This document shows positions 11,205 through 23,379 of a stretch of 64,000 nucleotides of DNA, piece by piece. The stretch comes from Trifolium pratense (Eukaryota; Streptophyta; Magnoliopsida; Fabales; Fabaceae): contig NC_060059.1 in NCBI RefSeq assembly GCF_020283565.1, forward strand, positions 28,779,838 through 28,843,837. Direction: 5' to 3'. A program made the position numbers and the translations under genes. Position 1 is the first letter of the stretch. Each line of letters begins with the position of its first letter. Under the pieces are notes generated by a model. The model ran no database searches and had not been told where the DNA came from. It saw only the letters and a program-made list of their open reading frames with translations.

Positions 11205-11870
11205 TTAGATCTGGACCACTCAATCAAGATTTGATAGTGCATATTGCTACTTCGTGTTTTAGATCTAATTTTGAAAACGAAGTACAACATGTTTTGATAA
11301 GATCAATGTGAATTGGGTGAATATATGTGGTTACCTTGACAGTACAAAATTTGTTTTTTGATTTTCTTTAGGTAGAATAAATAAAATCTTTATTGTTTCA
11401 TAGGTTTTATCGAAAATGAATGGTCTACATCTACATAATTATATTGTTGTGTATCTAGATCTCTTGATTAAGATAATATAGTATGTGTATTGCTACTTTG
11501 TATTTTAGATCCACTTTTGAAAAGAAAAAAAAAAGATATTTGAATAATATTGAATAATTGTTATCTTGAATTCGTGGTTATCTTGACTACAGATAATCAG
11601 TGTCCAGTTTTACTTTAGGTAAAACAAATAAAAATCTTTACCGTTTCATAAGTTTTATAAAAAAAATCGAGTGTATTTAATTTATACAATTATAGTGTAT
11701 ATTGTCATTGAAATTTAAGATTTTTGGTTAAAATCAAATGATTAATGTGGTTGTCTTGACAATATTACTTAGATTGCAGTTTCACAATTTTACTATTTTT
11801 TAAAGTGAATTATTCGATTAAGATCGGATTATGTATATATTACAAATCCATGTTTTAGATATTCTATTGA
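11205..11870. repeat. Degenerate tandem triplication, unit about 240 bp
   Basis: Landmarks recur in the same order. A TTAAGAT-type word followed by ATTGCTACTT..TTTTAGATC occurs near 11220-11268, 11458-11510 and, more diverged, 11806-11860. A GTGGTTACCTTGAC-type word recurs near 11327, 11574 and 11750. A CTTTAGGTA..AAATAAAATCTTTA word recurs near 11367 and 11613. The copies differ by many substitutions and the third is longer, so the duplication is old. No reading frame is conserved. Confidence 0.6.
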
Positions 11871-12774
11871 AATGAAATAAAATTAGATATTTTTCGCTAA
11901 ATTGAAAAATATGTAATTTTATTTTGATGATTTATTGACTATGGCATTTCATGAAGATAAAGGGATAGCATTCTTAATGAAATTCTAAGGGAAATTGATG
12001 GCAGGTGTGATAAATTCGTGCTTTATGGCAATTAGAATTTAGAACCGTTACCAAAGGTTTTATATGTTCAACATAAAGAAAAATCAAACATAAATTCTTT
12101 TTTCTTTTTTTAACAAAATCAAACAAAAATTCTTTGAAATCAAGATAACTATAAATAAATGTTGTTAATTATCATATAAATAACAAAGAAAAATGAGAAA
12201 AATAAGATAATTTTCCTCTCAGAACTCCTTGATGTACAAATAAATTTTTTTTTTTTTTGTTGACAAAATCAAACATAAATTCTGTGAAAATAAATTTATT
12301 TTTTTCAAGGAGAGACACACCTTCTCATTCAATAACAGAGAATATATATTGCTGCCAAAATGTTTGATCAAAATAAAGATTCTTCGCTGTCACAAAAGCA
12401 ACATACCGTTGTCGTAGTAATCAAACCATGATAAAAAATAACATCAACATTGTATTTGATCCATCCTTTCATAGGGTTCTCCCACCTCGAACCATGCTGA
12501 ACCAATGTGTAATTATTACAGTCTTGCTGCAAGCTTGCCACACACTAAAATATTGTTGTCCAATATGAAGTATATTGAGAGTATGATCAATTTTTAGGTA
12601 AATTTATTAGCAGCGTAATGGTACCATTTGATATATTTTGTGAAAACTAAAAGTGATTTCACGCGGCAACAGTGCATCGCAGCAACCACAATGGACACAA
12701 TTTATAACCATGATTGTGATCTACCTACACAATAAATATTAAATATGTTCTTAGTCTATAAATGAAAATTTGAA
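11871..12774. other. AT-rich intergenic DNA
   Basis: No gene or clear element. The word TTTGTTGACAAAATCAAACAT and related T-rich words recur around 12080-12300. Confidence 0.4.
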
Positions 12775-13028
12775 GATGTTTTCTCTTTAGGCCTTATGGT
12801 TCTTTTTTTCCTTGGATTTTACTTTTTTGCTCTTCAATAAAAACTTCGGTTGCTACGAACCGAATTTTTTTGCCTTGAAAAAAAAATTTGGTTTTTGTGT
12901 TAACCGAATTTTCTCTGAATTTGAACTAGAAAAAACTTCGGTTTCTGCGAATCGAAGTTTTTAGCAAGGGCAAAATTGGAATATTTGGGGGTATAAAAGA
13001 TACATGGGAGGCCTAGAGAGAAAACATC
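12775..13028. mobile_element. MITE, Mutator-like, 254 bp
   Basis: Terminal inverted repeats GATGTTTTCTCTTTAGGCC (12775-12793) and GGCCTAGAGAGAAAACATC (13010-13028) match with one mismatch. They are flanked by an exact 9-bp duplication AAATTTGAA (12766-12774 and 13029-13037). The interior carries several AACTTCGGTT / AACCGAA words in both orientations. Confidence 0.88.
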
Positions 13029-13387
13029 AAATTTGAAACCCCCGCCGGGTTTAGGCCCTTTTTGTAACCCAAAAATAAATAAATTAAAACCCTTTTATTT
13101 TTTATTAGCTTTTACCTTCATTCAATTCTTAACTATATACATAGCTTAGTGGTAGCTTGGAGGTGCTGAATATAGATGACTGAATGTCAAGTTGGTTGGA
13201 GATTTTTAGTGAAGTGCTAATTGGGAAACCTCTTTGGTAAAACTATTGGGCGTTCATTCTAGTAAGTTTAATGAGGAGATGATTAAAATTAATCTCGTGA
13301 AGATTATCTGTGTGAGTGTGAGACTAAGTATTACAAGAATAAGTGATAATCTCTACGTGTGGTTCAGGAGATAGATATTATGAATAA

Positions 13388-13571
13388 TGCTAGCAACACA
13401 CTATTTAACAAACACACTCTAACACATTCTCTTTTATTGGTTGAAATTCACATGGGTCCCATAAAAAAATGTGGACCCATATAATTTTTATGGGACCCAT
13501 ATAAATTTTAACCAATAGAAGAGAGTATGTTAGAGTGTGTTTGTTATTGTTATTGGAGTGTGTTGCTAGCA
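13388..13571. mobile_element. Palindromic MITE, about 184 bp
   Basis: Nearly the whole element is an inverted repeat. TGCTAGCAACACAC at the left and GTGTGTTGCTAGCA at the right continue inward through AACAAACACACTCTAACA and CTATTGGTT words to a centre of ATGGGTCCCATA / TATGGGACCCAT. No clear target duplication. The interior would fold into a long hairpin, so it is a candidate small-RNA source. Confidence 0.75.
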
Positions 13572-14222
13572 CTCCTCTACATAGTATAGACATAGAAATC
13601 GATTATTACTTTTTTTTTTAAGGAAGAAATCGATTATTACTTATTCATATAATATCTAGATCTTCTAGTTACTTAAAAATAGGACCTAAATTTATTGCGA
13701 TGTCCTGAGAGAATATAAGTTTTTTAAGATATTAGTGTAAATGTGTAATAGATGATCTAGGAACTTTCAAGGAGTAGTGTTTGATTGATAGAACTCTTGG
13801 TTGGTGCTTTAGAGACGTGCGAACGATATAAATTTTGTTTTTTAACGGTAAATATATTATTATTAATAATCGATTTCTGCACAAGATAAACAAAGATCGA
13901 GAAAAACGATATGAATTATGTGAATAATGCATCGTGAATTATGTGAAATGTGTTAATACATTTTTCTACTTAACTATTACAGAGTTCGAAAGAAATGTGA
14001 CATGTCTTGAACGAAGGTCACAAAAATACCTCCAAAATTAAGATAGAGGAGATAATCTAAGTAATATTCTTTATTGTTTTATTTTATTTCATTACCATCA
14101 TTTTATATATAGTACAAAATCTCTATTGGAAGGTCCTTAAAATTATTACAGAAAATATAAAAAAATATATATATAATTATTGGATCTTAGACAATAACTA
14201 AACGATTACTCATTGAATAGAA
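13572..14222. other. Intergenic DNA downstream of the NCR gene
   Basis: AT-rich, no supported gene. It contains the 3' flank of the minus-strand NCR gene. Confidence 0.4.
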
Positions 14223-14537
14223 TTAGGGTAAATCATCATCTTCATCAACACATGCACATCTGCTGTTATTAATACACTTTGCAACATAACCTTTAAAGCA
14301 CATAGCTTTTGGACAATCATCGTCTTCACTACATTCATTAAAAGCTACAATAAAAAAAGAAAAATGAAAATATAAGAATGTTCAAAAAAAGAGAAAAAAA
14401 AAAAGATTATACAAAAAGCTATGAAGAAAAATTAAAAAAAAAATACAAAATAATGACTTACCATGAACATTCGTTGCAATAATAAATATGGAAATAAAAA
14501 TGATTATAGCATAAATAAACTTCATAGCTTTAGCCAT
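14223..14537 (-). CDS. Nodule-specific cysteine-rich (NCR) peptide, 65 aa, two exons
   Basis: Exon 1 (14537-14462) encodes a hydrophobic secretion signal, MAKAMKFIYAIIIFISIFII then ATNVH, ending at CATG|GTAAGT. Exon 2 (14344-14223) starts after TTGTAG and encodes the acidic mature peptide with six cysteines spaced C-x5-C-x4-C-x7-C-x5-C-x-C (blocks ECSEDDDC, PKAMC, RCACVDEDDDLP). The gene form, a signal exon, one intron within the junction codon and a six-Cys exon, is the standard NCR layout. NCRs of IRLC legumes are secreted into symbiosomes of infected nodule cells, where they drive terminal differentiation of rhizobia. With many Asp/Glu and few Arg/Lys the mature part is clearly anionic, so direct antimicrobial action is less expected than for cationic NCRs. 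A defensin-like peptide expressed elsewhere is the alternative. Confidence 0.9.
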
Positions 14538-14589
14538 ATTTTTATCCCTTTGTATGGAAGAAATAGAAAATTATTTGATCATTTTAAAA

Positions 14590-14598
14590 CATATAAAG
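14590..14598 (-). promoter_or_regulatory. Probable TATA box of the NCR gene
   Basis: The minus strand reads GCTTTATATG, about 55 bases upstream of the ATG. No other element could be assigned with confidence. Confidence 0.45.
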
Positions 14599-14599
14599 C

Positions 14600-15284
14600 T
14601 CGGGTTGTCTTTACATCAAATTAATAGTGTTTAAAACTTAAAAATGTGAAAAAATACTTCCTAAATATAATTAGAATCACTATTAAACGTCTCTTAGTGA
14701 CATTCATGTGTTACATTTGTCCTTTTAACACACTTAAGAAGGAGGTATATAAATCTTGCCAATCATGAGAACTCATTATTTTTTAACCACCTTTTCATTA
14801 TTTTTTAACCTTAATTTCATCATAAAAAGGTGAAAAATACAAAAAATAATAATAATATAGTTTTTTTTATAAAAAAAATTGAATAATAATAATAATATAG
14901 TTAGACCATGGCAAAGTTATTTGTAGAAAATATTCATCGTTGAGGTGAAAACATTTTTGCATAGAATTGATTGCATATAATATTAAAATTTTGAGATATA
15001 TTGACATGCTTACTCACATTGACACACTCCTTCATTCCATATGTCGTAAAATTGTGGATACTGGATATGTTTATTATTTTTTTTAAATGGACTAAAATTC
15101 AATACTCTCAAGGTCCAAGGTATCAAACTCTAATACATATTATTAAGTATAGGATAACTACTCCAAGACAAGGACTCACATGTCCTTGGGGGCACATGAC
15201 CTCAATCAATAAGAATCCAACACAATACTAAAATTTAGTACTATGCTGGGCTCCACCAATGTAGTCGAATTGTCATTATGCATA
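14600..15284. other. NCR upstream region and intergenic DNA
   Basis: Contains the NCR upstream region and AT-rich DNA. Near 15160-15205 there is a small imperfect palindrome (AAGGACTCACATGTCCTT). No supported gene. Confidence 0.4.
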
Positions 15285-15672
15285 TGTTGGAATTTAACAT
15301 ATTAATCATAGACCAATAGATACAAGTTATAGCATATTATTGTTCTATTGAAATTGAATGATGAACAGATTGTACCTTTAAGATTGTAGAGACAGAGACA
15401 ACCAGAGAATGAGAGGCAGAACACATGAGAGGATGACTACCCTCATGATCATCCTTTTGCCACACATGAATTATTTGATGGGACAATAATTTTATAGCCA
15501 AATGGTTGAGGGTAAAAACCTCTCACTGGACTTAATTGAATGGTACAAAACAACCCATCACTGTCCATTTAGAGACAAAAGCTCAATCAAATAATTCATC
15601 AATACGTGCTTAATAATAATGGACCATAGTTTATATTAATAATAATTTATTAATTAAATAATTAATCCAACA
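15285..15672. mobile_element. Candidate solo LTR, 388 bp
   Basis: Begins TGTTGGAATTTAACAT and ends AATTAATCCAACA, giving the TG..CA ends and the 7-bp TGTTGGA/TCCAACA inverted termini usual for LTRs. The five bases on each side, GCATA and ACATA, match at four positions. No internal domain. A MITE is possible. Confidence 0.55.
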
Positions 15673-15689
15673 ACATACTCATATAAGGT

Positions 15690-16215
15690 TGGCCTATAAA
15701 TACACATACACCTCTAAACCCTAAGGTACGCATGATTCACCCAATTTTCTTAGCATTTACTCGTTCAAATGCTGACTTGAGTTTTGGAGTGCTAACACTT
15801 TTGCATATACCTTTCTCCTCCGTGCCTGAAGCCTAAAACTACCATATCAACCACATTATCACACCATTAGAGATATCCCGTTTTGCCCACCATAATAGTG
15901 GTGTCGTATGTGGGCTTATATAGTTGAGTTCATTAACTACCCCGTGGCCATTTTGCAGATGGAGAATTGACATCCCCGACCCATTGAAAACAGCCCTTGG
16001 ATTGGACAACTAATATAATATACCTAGTAGTAGCTATATATTACTACACCAAATGGATAAAGGCAAAAGCGTTAGTCAGTATCACGACAACAAATATCAT
16101 TAAATTCTTCACAAGGAACGTCCTCACTAGGTTTAGAATCCCAAAATCTACGGTAACTGATAATATGACACAATTCGCTAACAATAAGATGCAAAAACTG
16201 CTATTGTTCCATAAG
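15690..16215 (+). mobile_element. Degenerate Ty3/gypsy fragment with integrase remnant
   Basis: A TATAAATACACATACACC promoter-like stretch leads to TGGTGTCGTATGTGGG at about 15899-15914, which resembles the TGGCGCCGTCTGTGGG primer-binding region of plant gypsy elements. Then comes RIDIPDPLKTALG, and further YYYTKWIKAKALVSITTTNI (from 16056) and FRIPKSTVTDNMTQF, matching the integrase core (family form: YFTKWIEAEAL..I, GIP..I.TDNGTQF). The catalytic-core Asp of TDN remains, but the region is frameshifted, has stops and lacks the rest of pol. It is a dead internally deleted copy. Confidence 0.75.
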
Positions 16216-16219
16216 TGAT

Positions 16220-17199
16220 TATCATTGTTCCATAAGTGATTTTGCATTTAGATGGTGTCTCTTTAGACAGATATTATAAAAACTTCATCTCATCATTAGT
16301 TACTTGTAAACACCTTAAATCTTCTTTGGGTTTAAGGAAGCATAATTAGTAGGTAGTTTTTAGGGTCTATGTATATCAGGTTTGTGTGCATGATTTGAGA
16401 GGTTATCTCAGATTCGCAGACACACTGTTGTAAGGTTTATCTAGATCTGAAAGGGTTTGTGCATAATTTGGGAGGTTATCGCAAGTATATATATATATAT
16501 ATATATATAGTGAATTCTCACATATTGTGAGGACCAGAGTAGCCCACTTCGGATGAACCACTATACAAACATACACAGAAACAATTTTATTCTTTATCAC
16601 ACTTCGGAATCATATCTTCAAGATTGATTCATTTGTTTTGGAAGTTGAGAAACAAATTTAAAAAAGGTCACAATTCAAATCCTCATTTCTTAGGACCATT
16701 ATCACATTATTTTTTTACTTCAATTTTTTTTTGAACAAGCCAAAATGAGATATATTAACTAAATCAGCCTCCCTGACACAAGACGTATCGAGGTAAACTA
16801 CAAAAGTTTACAAGAAGAGTCAAACAATAAAAAACATATACAAAAGTCATACAAGGCCCAAACAAAGTAGAGGACTAGACCACCAGCTATGGTAGTTTAA
16901 AGCTAACGTAATACTCGTCGACTTCAACCACCTAAATAAAAACAACTTGATCTTGTCCATTTTTACTTCAGAATTTGCATCACCTCTCTCTCCCTCCTCT
17001 TTATCTCTCTCAATTTATTAATTTCATTCTCTCTCTCTCTCTCTCTCTCCCTCTTAATTTGTTTATTATTTTTTAAAGAGGAGAGAGATTAAAATTAAGA
17101 GAGGAAGGAGACATACGTAGAGAAAATGAGAAGGAGATGATCCAAGTTCCTGAGGGTAAAAGTTTTCTACGTTGATGATGTGTTTAAGATTGAATTAAT
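16220..17199. other. Repeat-rich intergenic DNA
   Basis: Holds a (TA)n run at 16486-16509 and a (CT)n run at 17028-17049. The segment at about 16725-16935 begins with a T-run and TTGAACAAGCCAAAATGAG and looks like a dispersed repeat, possibly the antisense 3' end of a LINE. No gene. Confidence 0.4.
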
Positions 17200-18296
17200 G
17201 AAAGGTTAAAATGTGCTTCTGATCCTTGTAAAGTTAGCGGATTTGAGTTTTAGTCCCTATAAAAAAATTCTTCCAATTTTGCCCCTAACATTTTAAATTA
17301 CTTTGGTTTTATTCCTTAATGTGGCCATGTTAGCATTTTGGACCAGTGTCACGTGTTCAAAGAGCGTTGACTTGACAAATTACAAGGACAAAAACCAAAA
17401 TTCGTACAAATTATAAGGACGAAAACCAAAATTCGCTCAAATTATTGGGACGAAATTTAAAATCCAGAAATGTGAAAAACCCATTGTCCAATTCTTCATT
17501 TTCTACCATGCCACCACCATCATTAAAGAAATTTTCTCACTTTCTTTAACCCGAAAACCCCATAAATTCTTCAATACAAAAAATGTTCTCTTCAAAAGAT
17601 CATTTTTGAAAGATAAAAAAAAACTTATAGTATCATTTTTGAAAAATCTTACAATGTCTTCAACAATGTTTTCTTTATGATAAATTTAATTTCTCTTTCC
17701 CATTTTTATCATAAAAATCGGAGTTTGTTTATCGGAATAATGTAAGAAATTAAGGCACCATAATATAATCATTGTGTTGATAATTGATGTTGAGAAGTGA
17801 CAGAAGGAGAAAATTTTGTTTTTATAACACTAAATAAGTAAAGAAAACTAAACGAAATTTATAAATTAAGATTAAATATGTTTCAAAATTAATATAAGGA
17901 TTTATAAAAAAAAAATGAAGAATATATGAGATTTGTAGTTTGAAGAAGGTGAAAAAGAGTTATCCATTGGTGGTGGCAAGGTAGAAAAGGAAGAATTTGG
18001 AGCATGAGTTTTCATATTTATTAATTTTAAATTTCATCTCTATAATTTAAGTGAATTTTGATTTTCATTTATGAAATTTGTGCGAATTTTGGTTTTCGTC
18101 TCTGTAATTTGCCAAATCAGCGTCCTCTAAACACGTGACAGTGATCTAGTAAGTAGACTCTGACCATCTCAATGTTATTGTGTGACATGACCACATTATT
18201 AAAAATTAAAACCAAAATAATTTAAAATTACAAGGGTTAAAATTCAAATTCGCTAACTTTAAAGGAAAAAAAACATTTTACCCTTAATTAGTTTAC
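17200..18296. mobile_element. Long-inverted-repeat element, about 1.1 kb
   Basis: The left arm (GGTTAAAATGTG...AAAGTTAGCGGATTTGAGTT, from about 17204) and the right arm (reverse complement of ...AATTCGCTAACTTTAAAGG...TTTTACCCTTAA, to about 18286) are inverted copies over roughly 250 bp with substitutions. They surround about 550 bp of unique AT-rich DNA. TGAATTAAT (17191-17199) and TGAATTAAA (18297-18305) could be a degraded 9-bp duplication. No transposase frame is visible. The arms recall the legume TTAAATATG..GTCCCT family; a half-copy-like piece lies at about 24323-24415 inside ORC3. Confidence 0.6.
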
Positions 18297-18414
18297 TGAA
18301 TTAAAGAGAAAGAATTTCACGTGGCAAATTATGGTACACGCGATTGATCAGACGGTGGAGACTTGGCCCAAGTCACCGTGACAATCCGGATCCCACCCTT
18401 ACACAGCCTTGTGA

Positions 18415-18422
18415 TTTCCCGC
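18415..18422 (+). promoter_or_regulatory. E2F binding site upstream of ORC3
   Basis: TTTCCCGC, an exact match to the E2F consensus TTTSSCGC, lies 88-95 bases upstream of the ORC3 start codon. Plant origin-recognition genes are known targets of E2F and peak at G1/S, so site and gene agree. A CACGTGGC G-box-like word at 18318-18325 lies a little further up. Confidence 0.75.
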
Positions 18423-18509
18423 CACAACAGAGCGAATCTCCTGCCTGCGCTAATATCAGAAGAAGAGAGAAGTTCGACGACGAAGCCGGTAGCCACCGTG
18501 TTTAATCGA

Positions 18510-21500
18510 ATGGCTCCTTCTTCTCCGATCAATACTGCTTCGCAACCGCCTTCAACCGCAGAGAATGATATTCAGGTTCTTTTTCCCCATTTCACTAATA
18601 CTATACATTATCACATTCCATTCCTTTCTAGGTCATCTACTTAGGGCTTCTTTGGATAATCAACTTATTTACAAAAGCGATTTTTATTGAAAAAGATAAA
18701 ATAAATATAAATTGTTTTAATATATCCTACGAGCTATTTTCAAAAGCTAAATTGGAGAACTTGCGAAAATAAGTTGAAAAAAACTTATGAAAATTGTCAT
18801 AAGTTGTTTTCATAACCTAAACAGTTTCACAAAACAAAACTTATGTCAATAGATAAGCTCAAATAAGTCAATCCAAAAGGGCCCTAATTTGAAGCTTCAG
18901 TCTTAGTTTCTATTATGTCTATTGGTTAATGGCATTCATTATGAAATCAAACCAGTGTTGTTAATGGCAGCACCATAAGAGCAAATTGCGCAATGTCATG
19001 TTTATTTTTACCTTCTTGCTACTACTAGCAGAGTGCTGATTCAATCCTTTTTTAATTTTTTTTTTCTTTCTTTTTTGTGGTTTGATAGCCATTCTTTGTA
19101 CTACATAAAGCTTCACATCGACGGAAAGATAGAACGCCAGTCAGACAGGGAAAATATCGCAAGAGAAATGAGGTTTCTCCTGAATTGCCACAAAGTTCAA
19201 AGAAAGGAGAAGAAAGTACAAATGAAGAATGTGATCGCCGTTTCTGTCAGCAAATGCAGATTGAAGCTTTTGATATTGTTTGGACAAAAATCGAATCTAC
19301 CATTAAGGTCATCTATTTATCTTCCCCAGAGTCTTGTAACTTAATTACATTGTTTTCTGTATACTCGTATAAGAACTAGAAATTATCGAATAGTTTTATT
19401 TCTATTGCAGGACGTCTTGAGAGACCTTAATGCTAGTGTTTTCAATAATATACAACAATGGGTTCTGGAGGGCTACAATACTACTAGATTAGTTGGAGAA
19501 CCTAGCATTGCTGAAGCAACTAGGTCTTTTCCTGTTCTAAATAATACTACTCCTGGGAAGTTGTACACTGCATTAGTTATTACAAGTAAGTGTTTTCACA
19601 TCTTCGGTAAATCCTGTGAATGCATTGATAGTCAACCAATTCTACAAACATGCAGCACGATATCCTGAGATTGAACTATGATTGGCAGGAAACATAGAGT
19701 TTGTTGATGATATAGTGACATTTGAAGAGCTTGGCATTTTCTTGAAGTCCCATGGATGTCATGTGGCTATGCTTTCATCAATGGAGTTTTCACTAAAAAA
19801 TGGAATTGCTGGTTGCTTGAAAGCTTTATTGCGAGAGTTTCTAGGAGGTTCTTTCGACGTGGGTGCTCTTTCGATAAACTTATTATGTATAACTAAATTA
19901 ATTCTATCTACTGACACCGTCTCCTTTACTTTTTCATTTTCTCAATTCTGTTGTTAAGCAGTCAGCCGATCTATCAACCTTAGCATCATGGTATAGAGAA
20001 CAAGACAACTACAATAAACCATTAGTACTGATTGTTAATGATTTGGAAAGGTGTTGCGGATCAGTCTTAACTGATTTTATCCTGATGTTGAGGTATGTTT
20101 TAAGCATCTTTTGCAAGTGTATTTGCATGTATATTTGTAACCTCGTTTGAATCTGTGCATCTTGAATGTTTTTGCTTATTCTGAAGCTTTGGTCAACCAT
20201 GGTGGAGGTCTCACCATGTAAAGTAACAACCAAAGTATTTTTCTATAGTAGGTCGGGTTTATTACATGAATTCTATGATATCGTTGTGTTCTTTCAAAAA
20301 GCATTTACTACTTATTTATGGTTGATATAGTTCATTGTAAATTGTTCTGTAAAAATAAGTTTATTGTATGTATATTGCTGACATTTGGAGATTGTAATTA
20401 TTTGTTTATTTATTTTAATGTAGATGTAGATTATAGTGGTATTGATATGAATTGGCTTTCATCTTCTTCAATTTTGTAGTGAATGGGTTGTCAAGGTGCC
20501 AATCATCTTAATATTTGGAGTTGCAACGACAGTGGATGCCCCAAGAAACATTTTTCCATCTCATGCTCTTGAGTGTTTGTGCCCTTCTACGTTTATGCTT
20601 GTAACACCAGCTGAGAGAATGGATGCAATTGTTGTGGAAGTTCTTGTAAAACATTGCACCACTTTTAATATCGGTCATAAAGTGGCACAGTTATTGAGAA
20701 ACTACTTCATCAACCAGGATGGGACAGTAACATCTTTTATAAGAGCTTTGAAGGTTAATGATGCAAATTTTGGGTTATTTACTGTTCTTTGTATTGCCAT
20801 TTTATGAATTACATAGACGGTGAATTATCTTTCAGGTAGCATGCTTATTACACTTCTCTATGGAACCTTTGAGTCTCATACATGGGAGAATTCTTGTTGA
20901 AGATCAGGTCTGTCTTAAACTCCTTACTATTTGACTCACTTTCCTTAGTTTGCTCTTGAAATATTTCACACATAAATAGGGGTCATTTAGCCCAAGCTAG
21001 TCTAGTTTTAGGGTCGCAATTATTTGAATTTATATATTTAGGATCATTTAGCCCAAGCTTGTCTAGGTTCTTAATGTCTGATCCGTGCTCTTGTAACTAA
21101 AATTTAAATTTAAATATTTCAACATATGCAAACATGTACTTCATCTTTTGATTAATTGTTAAGGATAACACTATAAGTTTCAGTACTAAGAGGGGGGTTG
21201 TCAAAACAGTACTCCCTGATGTGTCGCAATAAAGTCGAATCGCGGCAGCTCCGAGCCATAAGTAATATATTTAGTTGTACAGTTTATGCATGCAACTTTT
21301 TCCCAAAACACTTCTCTTTACTTCCATGATCCATCGGCTTAAATCATTGCTAATATGTGTTCTATAATATATTTGATAAAAAACTTGACTTGAACTTTTC
21401 TTGCTCAATATTTTAATAAACTCTTACCATCTTATTCCTTTTATATTATTGTTTTAATGGTTGGTTGAAAATGGTGTCTCAGGATGCAAAATCTGGATTA

Positions 21501-23340
21501 TCACCGGAGACTATGTCGAAATACATGGATGAACTTCCATCATATGCAAGGTATTACACTTTACAGATCTTCAGGTTCTAATTTAGATTTTTCTTAATGC
21601 AGATAACAATGAGTCTACCTTTTGTTGGTTGAAATTATTTTAGGAATAAAATGGTTGATCAGACTAATAAGAGCATGGCTGAGGGTTTGTCAGAATTGGT
21701 GACAGTGCAGAAACTATGGAGCACTGTGGTTCTAGTAAGATTTAGTAATTGCTTTTAAATAGTTGTGCACTCATCTTCTGTTTTTATTGGTCAGATTCCG
21801 CTTCTTTTATCAATTGATGATAGTCTAAACAATCCCAAGTAGCTTCCACTACATTTTATAATATGGACATTCACGTAGTTGATTGTAAAATTGAATTAAA
21901 ATGCACCATAGTTATTTTAATGATGTTTTGAAATAGAAATCTTTTAATACTAGTGTGCCGATCTTGAATTTTATTTTTGTATGTTTAAGGTTCCATGTCT
22001 CCGACTGTTTGCTTTGATGATGGATTTTTGTTGTTTATCCCCATTTTATTATCTGCGTTAATGTTGAAATTCATTTCCCAATAAAAACGTTATCTTTTCC
22101 TAATGAAATTTTTGGCAAAATGTGACTGAGTTGTAGTTCATCATACTGAATTTTTCTTTTGTCCAGTGCCTATATGAGGCTGGAAAATATAGCAGAGTGC
22201 GGCTGCTGGATTTGTTTTGTGAAGCACTCAATCAAGTTTTGTACCCATCAAGGGATTCTGTTTGTCATACGAGGGATGAAAAAGACCATGGATTGCCCTC
22301 AACAAATGATCCCTGTCAGCAATATTCCATCTTGCAAAGTGGAGGTTTTATTTGCCAGATAGCACGCAGAGTGAGGTAACTAGGAATATGATACTTGCTT
22401 TCTTTTATTTACCTTAAGAATCTTGTTGATGCAAAACAATATCTGCTCTTAAGAGAAAGCTAGTAAGGAGAGCCCGTGCGATGCAATGGTAAATCATGCA
22501 TAGGAGACTAATATAAATATTTACTATTGAGTAATAATACTATTTATCTCATCATCTAAGATTATTTATATATAAGAGTTGAAAAATGGGCATAGTAGAA
22601 AGACTAACAGTTTAATATTTGCATTACAATAGAAGTATCAAATATAAAAGTTTAATATTTGCATTAAAATCTTAAACAGCAATGAAGGTAGGATAGATAG
22701 ATAAGCCATAAATGTCATAAAATAATGTATCCAAAGCATACAGTTATGAGCTACCTCCTTATATTACTACTGCAGGAATATTCCAGTGTCTGTATTTGAT
22801 AGTTGAAGTGAAATTGGATAACTATAACAACCGAAAAGAAGAGCAGGATTCCAAATAATGCCAAACCAAAAATTATAATGTCTTAACTAAAGCCCAAATG
22901 ATAATCATCGAAATCAAATTGCTATTTTCCTTCCTTTTTTATTTGTCCATCTAAAGCTTTCTTGGGGAACTTTAACATCAACTTTCTAAGTATGACTATT
23001 ATAGATATCTGTAGACTTCTGATTTAAAATTATTCAGGGATCTCCCTCCAGGAAAGCTAGATCAATTGATTGATAGTTGGGAAAAAATTACTGCAGATAT
23101 TTCAGAGGTATTTTACACATGAATAGTTGTTTCCTTGGAATTTTATTTTCTTGTAGAGACCATGATATGGAGTAATTTGGATCCTGTTTTCTAATTAAGC
23201 TGTTTACCCAAATGCTCCTTAATAAAACTAGTTATGCGGGACCAATCATTCCAGTATTTCAGTGACTAACATCAACAATGTTTTGATTTTAAATTTATTT
23301 GTTTTTGCGTGGAGGTTTTTTTTTTTTTTTTCTTTCCGGG

Positions 23341-23379
<39 letters not shown>

